The notes under the pieces: generated by a model | The model's database searches: none | What the model saw: only the letters and a program-made list of their open reading frames with translations | What the model was told of the DNA's origin: nothing | Assembly (NCBI RefSeq): GCF_025147485.1 | Contig: NZ_CP102263.1 | Span: 1,315,501 to 1,379,500 of the forward strand | DNA length: 64,000 nt | From: Bacteroides uniformis | Lineage (GTDB): Bacteria; Bacteroidota; Bacteroidia; Bacteroidales; Bacteroidaceae | Direction: 5' to 3' | Position numbers and translations under genes: made by a program | Shown: positions 47,432-56,583 of the stretch, piece by piece | Numbering within the stretch: position 1 is the first letter of the stretch | How the letters are laid out: each line of letters opens with the position of its first letter

Positions 47432-47464
47432 AATCAGTTTATTTAATACGTTTATTGAATTCTT

Positions 47465-47480
47465 TGTTTCACGTGGAACT
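47465..47480. promoter_or_regulatory. parS-like ParB-binding site
   Basis: TGTTTCACGTGGAACT on the plus strand matches 15 of 16 positions of the widely conserved chromosomal parS site (TGTTTCACGTGGAACA or its complement). It lies in the mnmG-apt gap, 7 nt after the mnmG stop, outside any coding sequence. ParB spreading from such sites organises the origin region for segregation. Confidence 0.75.
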
Positions 47481-47487
47481 TTGCGCT

Positions 47488-49362
47488 CTATCGTCCGCAA
47501 AGTACCAGTAGCACGTTGATGTCGCTTGGAGATACTCCCGGAATCCGACTCGCTTGGGCTATTGTTTCCGGATCTATCTTCATCAGCTTCTGTCTAGCTT
47601 CGGTAGAAAGGGATTGAATGGAATTATAGTCAAACTTACCTTTTATCTTGATGCTTTCCAATCTTGCCAATTTATCCGCAATAATCCGTTCGCGTCCGAT
47701 GTATCCCTCGTACTTGATGAGTATTTCTGCAGCTTCTACAATTTCTTCCTTTCTATCGGATATTTTATCCAGTTCTCGTTTAAAGGCACTGACGTGTTCG
47801 GCAATGTTCTCAATCGTTATCTGCGGACGGTTTATCAAATCTATCAATTTGCATCCTTGGCGCAGTGGAGTTGTGCCGAGCTGCTCCAATACCGGATTGA
47901 TTAATGCCGGTTTCATCGAGTAATTCCGCGCGAAGTCTATAATCCGGTTCACGGCTTCACGTTTTTCTGTCAGCAGCTTGTACCGCTCTTCCTTGGCGAG
48001 TCCCAGCTTCCAGGCTTTTTCCGTGAGTCGCATGTCCGCATCATCCATACGGAGCAGGATGCGATATTCGGCACGGGAAGTAAACATACGGTAAGGCTCG
48101 TCCACACCTTTTGTTACCAAGTCATCGATTAAAACGCCGATATATGCTTCATCCCTTGCAAGGGTGAACGGTTCTCCACCGTGGCAATTGATGTGGGCGT
48201 TGATACCTGCCATGATTCCTTGTCCAGCTGCTTCCTCGTAACCGGTTGTTCCGTTTACTTGTCCGGCAAAGAACAGATTCTTTATATTCTTCGTTTCCAG
48301 CGTATGTTTCAGTTGGGTGGGGTCAAAGAAGTCGTATTCGATGGCATAGCCCGGGCGGTAGATGACGAGGTCTCTGAACGCCGGTATCTTTTTCAATGCT
48401 GCAATCTGGATGTTCATGGGCAATGAAGAAGAGAATCCATTCAAGTAGAGCTCTTGGGTTGTTTCCCCTTCGGGCTCCAGGAAAAGCTGGTGCTGCGGTT
48501 TGTCGGGGAAAGTCACAATCTTGGTTTCTATACTGGGGCAATAACGTGGGCCGATACTTTGGATTTGTCCGTTGAAAAGGGGAGAATCCGGCAGACCTTC
48601 CTGCAGGATGCGGTGTGCTTCTTCGTTGGTGAAGCAGGTCCAGCAAGGGAGCTGTTTCAAATGGCGTACATGAGTGTCCATGAACGAGAACTTGTGGAAG
48701 TCACATTCTCCGTCTTGGATTTCCATATCCTCATAATGCACGCTGCGTCCATCTATGCGTACGGGGGTTCCCGTCTTCATGCGTCCAAAGGTGATGCCAT
48801 GCTTTGCGATGGATTCGGTTAATTGGTAGGATGCAGGTTCTGCCATACGTCCACCTGGAAGCATGGTACGTCCCACGTGCATCAGTCCATTGAGGAAAGT
48901 TCCTGCGGTGAGTACTACACATTTGGCATGGAACGTTACTCCCCATAATGTGACTACTCCCGTAATCTCACCGTTTTCAACGAGGATTTCCTGCACGGTA
49001 TCCTGCCAGATATGCAGGTTGGGGATATTTTCCAGTATCTCTCTCCATGCCCAGATGAATTTGTTGCGGTCGCACTGCGCGCGCGGACTCCACATAGCGG
49101 GACCTTTGGAACGGTTCAGTATACGGAACTGTATGGCTGTCTGGTCTGTCACCAATCCCATATATCCTCCCAAGGCGTCTATTTCGCGTACTATCTGTCC
49201 TTTGGCGATGCCTCCCACTGCCGGGTTACAACTCATCTGTCCGATTTTGTTCATATCCATTGTGATAAGACAAGTCTTCGAACCCAGGTTTGCAGCAGCG
49301 GCAGCGGCTTCGCATCCTGCGTGTCCGGCGCCGATTACAATAACGTCATACTTAAACTCCAT
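47488..49362 (-). CDS. mnmG: tRNA uridine-5-carboxymethylaminomethyl modification enzyme
   Basis: 624 residues. FAD-binding Rossmann motif IGAGHAGCEAAAAAANLG at the N-terminus, MSCNPAVGGIAKGQIVREID, and a C-terminal helical domain. With MnmE it modifies the wobble uridine of several tRNAs. In many bacteria this gene (gidA) lies near the replication origin, which fits the adjacent parS-like site. Confidence 0.98.
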   Translation of the reverse strand: MEFKYDVIVIGAGHAGCEAAAAAANLGSKTCLITMDMNKIGQMSCNPAVGGIAKGQIVREIDALGGYMGLVTDQTAIQFRILNRSKGPAMWSPRAQCDRNKFIWAWREILENIPNLHIWQDTVQEILVENGEITGVVTLWGVTFHAKCVVLTAGTFLNGLMHVGRTMLPGGRMAEPASYQLTESIAKHGITFGRMKTGTPVRIDGRSVHYEDMEIQDGECDFHKFSFMDTHVRHLKQLPCWTCFTNEEAHRILQEGLPDSPLFNGQIQSIGPRYCPSIETKIVTFPDKPQHQLFLEPEGETTQELYLNGFSSSLPMNIQIAALKKIPAFRDLVIYRPGYAIEYDFFDPTQLKHTLETKNIKNLFFAGQVNGTTGYEEAAGQGIMAGINAHINCHGGEPFTLARDEAYIGVLIDDLVTKGVDEPYRMFTSRAEYRILLRMDDADMRLTEKAWKLGLAKEERYKLLTEKREAVNRIIDFARNYSMKPALINPVLEQLGTTPLRQGCKLIDLINRPQITIENIAEHVSAFKRELDKISDRKEEIVEAAEILIKYEGYIGRERIIADKLARLESIKIKGKFDYNSIQSLSTEARQKLMKIDPETIAQASRIPGVSPSDINVLLVLCGR

Positions 49363-49387
49363 TCGTTCAGTGTATTTTAAAACTGTG

Positions 49388-49395
49388 CAAAGTTA
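49388..49395 (-). promoter_or_regulatory. Candidate -7 element for mnmG
   Basis: TAACTTTG on the minus strand, 26 nt before the mnmG start; same sequence and spacing as the dtd promoter. Confidence 0.55.
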
Positions 49396-49595
49396 CGAAA
49401 AAAGTTGTATGCCGGGACGTGTCATATCTTAAAATCCGGATATATCTTCTTTGGCATTGCTTATATTTCCGTATCCAGCATCATACTTATTGCTTGGAAT
49501 GCTTAGACTATAGACATATTGCTTGTATTTGGCTTAAAATACAATCAAAATGAAGCTTTTTGAATACTATTGCTTTTCTTTTTGAAAAAGATACA

Positions 49596-49603
49596 TACCT
49601 TTG
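49596..49603 (+). promoter_or_regulatory. Candidate -7 element for the second PUL (SusC)
   Basis: TACCTTTG, 55 nt before the SusC start. The rest of the 295-bp gap is AT-rich without other recognisable features. Confidence 0.5.
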
Positions 49604-49657
49604 CAGCGTTTGGATATTAAAAAGTGTTTTGATTGACTAATTTTAAGGAAGAGAAGC

Positions 49658-52600
49658 ATGAGAAAGAAATTCTTCTTGTTAATCATTGTCTGCCTGGTTA
49701 TGGGGGCAGGAGTGATGGCTCAGACGTCTACGGTCTCGGGAACAGTATTTGCCGAGGACAACAATGAGCCGATTATTGGGGCATCGGTATTGGTGAAGGG
49801 TACAACGCTGGGGGCCGTGACCGATATCGAAGGTAAATTTACAATCTTGAATGTGCCGGGCACGGCAAAGACAGTGATTGTCTCTTTTGTAGGTATGCAG
49901 AAAGTAGAAGCTGCCATAAAGCCTGCTATGAAGGTGGTGCTGAAATCGGATTCGGAACTGCTGGATGAAGTGATGGTGGTGGCTTACGGCACGGCCAAAA
50001 AGAGCAGCTATGCAGGTTCGGCTTCTTTAGTGAAAGCGGATGCGCTGAAAGACATTCCGACGACCAGCTTTGAAAACGCGTTGAACGGTAAAGTGGCGGG
50101 CTTGCAACTGACGAATAATTCCGGCCAGGCGGGTTCCGCACCGGCCATCCGCATCCGTGGCATAGGTTCTATGAATGCCGGGAATGAACCGTTGTATGTA
50201 GTGGACGGTGTTCCGGTCTCTTCGGGCAATACGGGGCAGATGAGCGGTGAGCTCTATTCTACCAACAACATCATGAATACGTTGAACCCGGAAGACATCG
50301 AATCTATTTCTGTATTGAAAGATGCGGCGGCCAGCTCGCTTTATGGGTCGCGTGCGGCAAACGGCGTCATTCTGATTACTACCAAAAAAGGACAGATTGG
50401 CAAGCCGGTGGTGACGCTGAAAGCCGAAGTGGGCTTCACGCCCTGCTGGGCAACGGACAACTATGAAACGGCCAGCGTACAGGAGAATGTGAATATGCTC
50501 TACACCGTATTTCACGATGCCCGTACAAGCGGTAAGGGCGAAACGGACGAAAAGGCGGCAGCCTATGCCATAGGCCAGTTGAACAGCCGTTTCAACAAAC
50601 ATGGCTACCAATTTACCACAAATGGTACGGGAGCTTACGAGAACGTCAATATCCTTGAGTACGACAACTCCGGGCGTGGAGGCAAATACTACGATTGGGA
50701 CAAGGCATATTTCCGTACCGCCATTTATCAGACCTACGATATGTCCGTCAGTGGTGCTACGCAGAATACCAACTATTACACTTCCCTTTCCTATACCCAG
50801 GACGAAGGACGTTTGAAGATGAACAGCTTCGACCGTGTTTCCGGTCGCCTGAACCTCACCCAGAAGGTGGGGAAATTCCTTGAACTGACCACTAATGCCA
50901 GCCTGGCGCGTACCAAGAAAAGCGGTTATAATGATACACGCAACACGGGCAGCAATTACTTCATGCAGACCCGTAACTTGCTGTGGGGACTCTACTGGCC
51001 CACTGATTACAAGACCGGCGAGCTCTGGACCGAACGTTACGGTAGCTACGCCTACAATGGACTTTATTATGACAAAGAGTGGGAGAACGGTTCTACCAGT
51101 ACCAAAATCATGGCTGCGGAGACGCTCACCCTGCATCTGATGCCGGGCCTGGACCTTCGTTCTATCTACTCTTACGACAATACTACTGTAAAAGACCATA
51201 TCTATTACAGTGCCAATCACTATAAAGGCTCGGCAGACAATGGGAATGTCAACGAATACCGTACTACATACGAGAAGATGGTTACCTCCACTACCGCCAA
51301 TTATACCGGCACCTTCGACAAACACACAGTTGGCACCATGGTGGGTTTCGAAGCGGAGAAGAACAAGACAGACTATGTGCGTGCCACAGGAAGCAATCTT
51401 GCGGTCAGCACCATTCATACAGTTTCTACTGCCGGAACGCAGACTTCTGCCGGATATTCCTGGGGAAACTCGATGGTGTCCGTGCTCTCCAAGTTGGATT
51501 ATAATTACGATGAACGCTACTTCATTTCCGGTTCTTACCGCCGCGACGGTTCTTCCCGGCTCAGCAAGCAGGAACGTTGGGGAAACTTCTGGTCAGTGGC
51601 AGGAGCGTGGAACATCATGCGCGAGGGTTTTATGAGCAAATATTCTTTCCTGAGCAACCTGCGTATACGTGCCTCTTATGGTATTAACGGTACGCTGCCT
51701 TCGGACAATTACGGCTATATGAGCTTGATGAGCTATACCAGTAAGTACATGGGTAACCCGGGCGGTACAATCACTACCGTCACCAATGACAAGCTGTCTT
51801 GGGAGACGAGCTACAACACGAATGTGGGTATCGACTTCGGCTTCTTCGGCCAGCGTCTGCGCGGTACGGTGGAATACTTCAACCGTGATTCGAAGAACCT
51901 GCTCCAGGATGTTCCCATTTCGATGGTTACGGGATTTTCCTCTACGTTGCGGAACGTAGGATGCATCAACAACCATGGGGTAGAGGTGGAGTTGAGTGGT
52001 GACATCATTGATAGTAAAGGATGGTTATGGAGTGCCGGTGTCAACGCAACCTTCCTCCGTTCTGAGGTGAAAGAGTTGTATGGCGGTGCGGACATTATCT
52101 GGTACGACCCCACCAGTAGCGACAGCCGTGCGCAATATGTATACCGGGAAGGTCAGTCCACGCTGGCTTTCTATGGATACGAATGGGCAGGTGTGGACAA
52201 GACCAACGGCAAGAACGTCTACTATGTAAATGACCCCAAGAATGGCAAGGCCGGAGATTTTGAGTATAACGGACGCGGAGCTACTTATGACTATAACAAT
52301 GCCAACTACACCATCATCGGCAATGCCGTTCCCAAAGTGTATGGGGGCATCAATACCTCGGTCTCCTACAAAGGCATAGCCCTTTCGTTGGGCTTTACCT
52401 ATAAGATAGGAGGAGACTTGTACGATGGAGCCTACATGGATGTGGCCGACGACGGTTATTATTGGGAGCGTATCCGTGCTAAAAGCTACTACAACAACCT
52501 TTGGACGCCAGACCATACGAACGGTACAGAGCCCCGTATTGAAGGTGTAGACCTCGATGACCCGCAACAATACAGCAGCCGCCACTTGTTCAATGCCAGT

Positions 52601-52819
52601 TATCTGCGCTTGAAGAATCTCTCATTGGCCTATACGCTGCCCAAAGCCATGACCCGCAAGGCTTTCATCGAGAATGCCCGCCTTTTCTTCACTGCCAGCA
52701 ACCTTTGGACAATAGCCAAATACAAGGAGGCAGACCCCGAAGTGAGCGAATACGGCACACGTGGTTGGGAAACCCCTATCGGAAAAACGTTTGTCGTTGG
52801 CGTTGAATTGAAATTTTAA
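49658..52819 (+). CDS. SusC-like TonB-dependent outer-membrane transporter (second PUL)
   Basis: 1053 residues. Signal peptide ending near VMAQ (residue 22), carboxypeptidase-regulatory-like domain (VSGTVFAEDNNEPIIGASV), plug (DEVMVVAYGTAKKSSYAG; VLKDAAASSLYGSRAANGVI) and beta barrel ending in VGVELKF. No STN domain is seen, so control is by the HTCS rather than an anti-sigma relay. The SusD gene follows after 19 nt. The substrate is not evident. Confidence 0.97.
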   Translation: MRKKFFLLIIVCLVMGAGVMAQTSTVSGTVFAEDNNEPIIGASVLVKGTTLGAVTDIEGKFTILNVPGTAKTVIVSFVGMQKVEAAIKPAMKVVLKSDSELLDEVMVVAYGTAKKSSYAGSASLVKADALKDIPTTSFENALNGKVAGLQLTNNSGQAGSAPAIRIRGIGSMNAGNEPLYVVDGVPVSSGNTGQMSGELYSTNNIMNTLNPEDIESISVLKDAAASSLYGSRAANGVILITTKKGQIGKPVVTLKAEVGFTPCWATDNYETASVQENVNMLYTVFHDARTSGKGETDEKAAAYAIGQLNSRFNKHGYQFTTNGTGAYENVNILEYDNSGRGGKYYDWDKAYFRTAIYQTYDMSVSGATQNTNYYTSLSYTQDEGRLKMNSFDRVSGRLNLTQKVGKFLELTTNASLARTKKSGYNDTRNTGSNYFMQTRNLLWGLYWPTDYKTGELWTERYGSYAYNGLYYDKEWENGSTSTKIMAAETLTLHLMPGLDLRSIYSYDNTTVKDHIYYSANHYKGSADNGNVNEYRTTYEKMVTSTTANYTGTFDKHTVGTMVGFEAEKNKTDYVRATGSNLAVSTIHTVSTAGTQTSAGYSWGNSMVSVLSKLDYNYDERYFISGSYRRDGSSRLSKQERWGNFWSVAGAWNIMREGFMSKYSFLSNLRIRASYGINGTLPSDNYGYMSLMSYTSKYMGNPGGTITTVTNDKLSWETSYNTNVGIDFGFFGQRLRGTVEYFNRDSKNLLQDVPISMVTGFSSTLRNVGCINNHGVEVELSGDIIDSKGWLWSAGVNATFLRSEVKELYGGADIIWYDPTSSDSRAQYVYREGQSTLAFYGYEWAGVDKTNGKNVYYVNDPKNGKAGDFEYNGRGATYDYNNANYTIIGNAVPKVYGGINTSVSYKGIALSLGFTYKIGGDLYDGAYMDVADDGYYWERIRAKSYYNNLWTPDHTNGTEPRIEGVDLDDPQQYSSRHLFNASYLRLKNLSLAYTLPKAMTRKAFIENARLFFTASNLWTIAKYKEADPEVSEYGTRGWETPIGKTFVVGVELKF

Positions 52820-52838
52820 TGAACTGGAGGAACTAACA

Positions 52839-54329
52839 ATGAAAAAGATATATCATTTATTGGCACTTGTGATACTTGGTGCCTTTACATTCACTTCGTG
52901 TGACGATTTTCTGGATATGCAGCCCACCAACTCCGGAAATGCAGAAGGTGCTGTCGGTACGGTAGCCGATGCGCAGGTGGTTATCAACGGTGTGATGAGT
53001 GCGATGACCTCATCGTCCTATTACGGCAGAAACCTTTTTATGTACGGTGATGCCAAGGGCGGTGACCTCACGATTTTTGCTGCCGGACGCGGACTGGATG
53101 CATTCTATACGTTCAACCACACTTCCAACAGCAATACTTATTCCGGTTTCTGGAGCCGTGGATATTACTGCATTCTGCAGGTCAACACCTTGTTGAGCAA
53201 CATTGAGAAGCTGGAAGAATCGGGCAGTATGGAAGACTTTTCCGAAGCCAAAGGGCAGGCGTTGACTCTGAGGGCGCTGTTCTATTTCGATTTGGTCCGT
53301 CTCTACGGGCTTCCTTACAATTACAACAAGACCTCTTATGGAGTTCCCAATGTAACCGAGCCGCTTACGGTGAACGCCCAGCCCACCCGTGCTACTGTGG
53401 AGGAGAACTATCGCCAGATTCTGCAGGACTTGTCGGACGGGGCGGCCCTGCTTGCCAAGAAGAAGACAAAGCAGAGCGGATATGCGGACTATTACACCAA
53501 CATAGCCCTGCAAGCGCGTGTGAAACTCTATATGGAAGATTATGACGGTGCTTTGAACGCTGCCTGGGAGATTATAGAAAGCGGTGTGTACAAACTGTAT
53601 GAGCCTGCCGATTGGACGGCTTCCTGGAGCAAGCAGTTTGGTTCCGAGTCCATCTTTGAGCTGGGCATCACCACTGAGGAATCAGACCTGGGAACTTCTT
53701 CTTTGGGCTTTTACCTGATGCGCTACGGACAGTTGAAGAATGCCATGGGCTGGTATCTTGCCAGCGATTATTTCTTGAACCGTCTGGGTGAAGACGAGAC
53801 GGATGTGCGTTGGGGAATCATGGACAACGATGAATACTGGGTGGACAATGAGATTGAACGCAAGGGAGCCTGCTACAAGTATATGGGCAGTACCACTCTG
53901 GCAGGTGACGGCAAGGCAACCAATACAGCCGTCAATATCAAGATAATCCGTCTTTCCGAGATATATCTGATTGCCGCCGAAGCAGCCTTGCACTCCACGA
54001 AGCAGGAAGCAGGCGCAGATGCCGCCGCCGGTTACCTGAATGAAATCCGCAGGCGTTCTCCCGGACTGGCACCGGCCACTGCCGCTACCATTACCGATGA
54101 TATGATTCTGGACGAGCGCAGCAAGGAGCTTTTTGGTGAAGGACAACGCTTCTTCGACATGATGCGTATGGGCAGAACCATCGAATTCAACGACGATTTT
54201 CAAGATATTCCGGTGAGTCACCGTGGAAAAACAATCGACCGTACTTTCGAGAAGATTGTGCTTCCTATTTCGCAGGATGAGATAAATGCCAATCCGGCAT
54301 TGGAGAACCAGCAGAATCCGGGATATTAG
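52839..54329 (+). CDS. SusD-like surface glycan-binding lipoprotein (second PUL)
   Basis: 496 residues. Lipobox FTSC (lipidated Cys21) followed by DDFLD, an acidic run consistent with surface export. SusD fold: GQALTLRALFYFDLVRLYGL, ALQARVKLYMEDYDGAL, EIYLIAAEAALHST and the C-terminal DERSKELFGEGQRFFDMMRM. It is the lid partner of the SusC immediately upstream. A palindromic repeat array follows 51 nt after the stop. Confidence 0.97.
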   Translation: MKKIYHLLALVILGAFTFTSCDDFLDMQPTNSGNAEGAVGTVADAQVVINGVMSAMTSSSYYGRNLFMYGDAKGGDLTIFAAGRGLDAFYTFNHTSNSNTYSGFWSRGYYCILQVNTLLSNIEKLEESGSMEDFSEAKGQALTLRALFYFDLVRLYGLPYNYNKTSYGVPNVTEPLTVNAQPTRATVEENYRQILQDLSDGAALLAKKKTKQSGYADYYTNIALQARVKLYMEDYDGALNAAWEIIESGVYKLYEPADWTASWSKQFGSESIFELGITTEESDLGTSSLGFYLMRYGQLKNAMGWYLASDYFLNRLGEDETDVRWGIMDNDEYWVDNEIERKGACYKYMGSTTLAGDGKATNTAVNIKIIRLSEIYLIAAEAALHSTKQEAGADAAAGYLNEIRRRSPGLAPATAATITDDMILDERSKELFGEGQRFFDMMRMGRTIEFNDDFQDIPVSHRGKTIDRTFEKIVLPISQDEINANPALENQQNPGY

Positions 54330-54380
54330 TCATTCCCTGCTGTCTATTGTTTGCTACTCCTTGTATATCAGGGAGGTATT

Positions 54381-54501
54381 TTGCCAACAAGTTGTCACTG
54401 CCTTGGCAAACTTTTGCCACGCCTATGGCAAAGTTTTGCCAACGCGGTGGCAAAGTCTTGCCAATGGGAAGGCAAAACCTTGTCATAGGCGTGGCAAGAA
54501 A
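54381..54501. repeat. Tandem array of 22-bp TTGCCA/TGGCAA palindromic units
   Basis: Exact 22-bp units start at 54381, 54414, 54436, 54458 and 54480, with an 11-bp half-unit at 54403-54413 between the first two. A typical unit is TTGCCA-ACGCGG-TGGCAAAGTC. Arms are conserved and the centre varies. The units at 54414 and 54480 are near reverse complements (CCACGCCTATG against CATAGGCGTGG), so the array can also fold as one larger stem. It lies between SusD and GH2; the rest of the 331-bp gap holds only the GH2 promoter. Confidence 0.85.
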
Positions 54502-54619
54502 AGCGGAAAAAGGTGCCTTTGATGAATTTCTTTGATAAAATGAGATGGTAATACCTTGATATTCCACAAAAATACTATTTATTGGTTCGAAATTTCTATT
54601 CTTTTTTTCTGAATCGGCT

Positions 54620-54627
54620 TATCTTTG
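54620..54627 (+). promoter_or_regulatory. Candidate -7 element for GH2
   Basis: TATCTTTG, 34 nt before the GH2 start, suggesting that GH2 has its own promoter downstream of the repeat array. Confidence 0.5.
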
Positions 54628-54660
54628 CTTTCGTAGAAACCAATAAAAAGTTATAATACT

Positions 54661-56478
54661 ATGAGAAGATTTTTCCTCATATCGTCATTCTTGACGTTGT
54701 TTGCAATCGGAAGCTCGGCGCAATGGAAGCCGGCAGGTGATAAAATCAAAACGGACTGGGCATCCCAGATCAATCCCGCGAATGTGTTGCCCGAATATCC
54801 TCGTCCCATCATGGAACGGAGTGACTGGAAGAACTTGAACGGACTGTGGAATTATGCCGTTATAAATAAAGGTGAGCATCTTCCGGCAGAGTTCGAAGGG
54901 CAGATACTTGTTCCTTTTGCCATCGAATCCTCCTTGTCCGGAGTTGGAAAAAGAATCAATGAAAACCAGGAACTGGTCTACCAGCGCAGTTTTGAAATTC
55001 CTTCTGCCTGGAAGGGAAAACAAGTGCTGTTGCACTTTGGCGCTGTCGACTGGAAAACGGATGTATGGGTGAATGATGTGAAAGTAGGCAGCCATACGGG
55101 GGGATTTACTCCGTTCTCTTTCGATATTACTGCCGCCCTTTCTGGCAAAGGCAATAATCAGTTGGTCGTAAAAGTTTGGGACCCAACGGATAAAGGACCT
55201 CAACCCCGTGGAAAGCAGGTCAGCAATCCGGAAGGTATCTGGTACACTCCCGTAAGCGGTATCTGGCAGACGGTATGGATGGAGCCGGTTGCCGGAAAAC
55301 ATATCAAGAACCTCCGTATCACTCCCGATATTGACCGTAATCTGTTGACAGTGAAGGCTGAATTGAATAGTGCATGTCCTTCCGACTTTGTGGAAGTGAA
55401 TGTGTATGACGGCAATCAACTGGTAGCCACCGGCAAAAGTATCAATGCAGAGCCGGTGGAGGTGTCCATGCCCCGGAATGCCAAGTTGTGGAGTCCGGAT
55501 TCCCCCTTCCTCTATACGCTGAAAGTGACTCTGAAAAGCGGAGGCAAGGTAGTGGATAAGGTGGACAGCTATGCTGCCATGCGTAAGTACTCCACCCGTC
55601 GTGACGCGGATGGCATCGTACGCCTGGAACTAAATAACGAGGCTTTGTTCCAGTTTGGACCGCTGGACCAGGGTTGGTGGCCCGACGGACTGTATACAGC
55701 TCCCACAGACGAGGCTTTGCTGTATGATGTACAGAAGACGAAAGATTTCGGTTTCAATATGATTCGCAAGCATATCAAGGTGGAACCGGCACGTTGGTAC
55801 ACACATTGTGACCGTTTGGGTATCATCGTATGGCAGGATATGCCGAGCGGTGACCGTAATCCGGAATGGCAGAACCGCCGCTATTTCGACGGAACAGAAC
55901 TGAAACGCTCCGCCGAATCCGAAGCCTATTATCACAAGGAATGGAAGGAAATAATGGATTGTCTCTACTCTTATCCGTGTATCGGTACATGGGTACCGTT
56001 CAACGAAGCCTGGGGGCAGTTCAAGACGGTAGAGATAGCCGAATGGACGAAACAGTATGACCCGACCCGTCTGGTGAATCCGGCAAGTGGCGGTAACCAT
56101 TATACTTGCGGTGACATGCTCGACCTCCACAACTATCCCCAACCGGAGATGTATCTGTATGATGCACAGCGTGCCACGGTTTTGGGTGAGTATGGCGGCA
56201 TCGGCCTTGTCTTGAAAGACCATATCTGGGAACCGAACCGCAACTGGGGATATGTTCAGTTCAACTCTTCCAAAGAAGTGACTGATGAGTACGTGAAATA
56301 TGCCGATATGCTGTATCAGATGATAAAAAGAGGTTTCTCGGCAGCCGTCTATACACAGACCACGGATGTGGAGGTGGAAGTGAACGGTCTGATGACTTAC
56401 GACCGCAAGGTGATAAAGCTGGATGAGAAACGCGTGAAAGAGATAAATACACGTATCTGCAATTCACTTAAGAAATAG
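54661..56478 (+). CDS. GH2 family beta-glycosidase
   Basis: 605 residues, signal peptide ending near SSAQ (residue 21). GH2 layout: sugar-binding beta-sandwich (about 50-190), Ig-like domain (about 190-310), TIM barrel. The acid/base is Glu449 in WVPFNEAWGQF and the nucleophile Glu510 in LGEYGG. It is shorter than E. coli-type beta-galactosidases, with no extra C-terminal domains. GH2 includes beta-galactosidases, beta-glucuronidases and beta-mannosidases, and specificity is not readable. It is probably periplasmic. It is the only enzyme gene of the second PUL inside the window. Confidence 0.9.
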   Translation: MRRFFLISSFLTLFAIGSSAQWKPAGDKIKTDWASQINPANVLPEYPRPIMERSDWKNLNGLWNYAVINKGEHLPAEFEGQILVPFAIESSLSGVGKRINENQELVYQRSFEIPSAWKGKQVLLHFGAVDWKTDVWVNDVKVGSHTGGFTPFSFDITAALSGKGNNQLVVKVWDPTDKGPQPRGKQVSNPEGIWYTPVSGIWQTVWMEPVAGKHIKNLRITPDIDRNLLTVKAELNSACPSDFVEVNVYDGNQLVATGKSINAEPVEVSMPRNAKLWSPDSPFLYTLKVTLKSGGKVVDKVDSYAAMRKYSTRRDADGIVRLELNNEALFQFGPLDQGWWPDGLYTAPTDEALLYDVQKTKDFGFNMIRKHIKVEPARWYTHCDRLGIIVWQDMPSGDRNPEWQNRRYFDGTELKRSAESEAYYHKEWKEIMDCLYSYPCIGTWVPFNEAWGQFKTVEIAEWTKQYDPTRLVNPASGGNHYTCGDMLDLHNYPQPEMYLYDAQRATVLGEYGGIGLVLKDHIWEPNRNWGYVQFNSSKEVTDEYVKYADMLYQMIKRGFSAAVYTQTTDVEVEVNGLMTYDRKVIKLDEKRVKEINTRICNSLKK

Positions 56479-56485
56479 GGGCATT

Positions 56486-56567
56486 TACAATTTACCATTT
56501 ACAAAGTACAATTTGGCTGCGCTGTCATCTGCATAGTTAAATTGTACTTTGTAAATGGTAAATTGTA
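56486..56567. repeat. Perfect 28-29-bp inverted repeat filling the GH2-HTCS gap
   Basis: Arms 56487-56514 and 56539-56566 are perfect reverse complements (28 bp; a T-A pair at 56486/56567 makes 29), with a 24-nt loop that can pair partly through wobbles. It begins 7 nt after the GH2 stop and ends 16 nt before the HTCS start. No T-tract follows. It is likely a strong RNA hairpin separating GH2 from HTCS expression, or a small repetitive element. Confidence 0.9.
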
Positions 56568-56583
56568 CATTAAAAATGTTGTT

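Noticed and set aside
47432..47500. N-terminal extension of apt from 47500
   Set aside because: It would overlap the mnmG end and translate the parS-like site; conserved Apt sequence begins at MSKETLTK (47431).
54381..54501. CRISPR array or plain terminator
   Set aside because: A 22-bp period with an 11-bp half-unit leaves no room for spacers, and no single dominant stem plus T-tract is present.
56515..56538. Invertible promoter segment between the arms of the 28-bp inverted repeat
   Set aside because: The 24-bp interior is too short for a phase-variable promoter and holds no TAnnTTTG element.
56542..56583. Upstream in-frame start for the HTCS
   Set aside because: It would lie inside the inverted repeat, and the signal peptide begins cleanly at the ATG at 56584.
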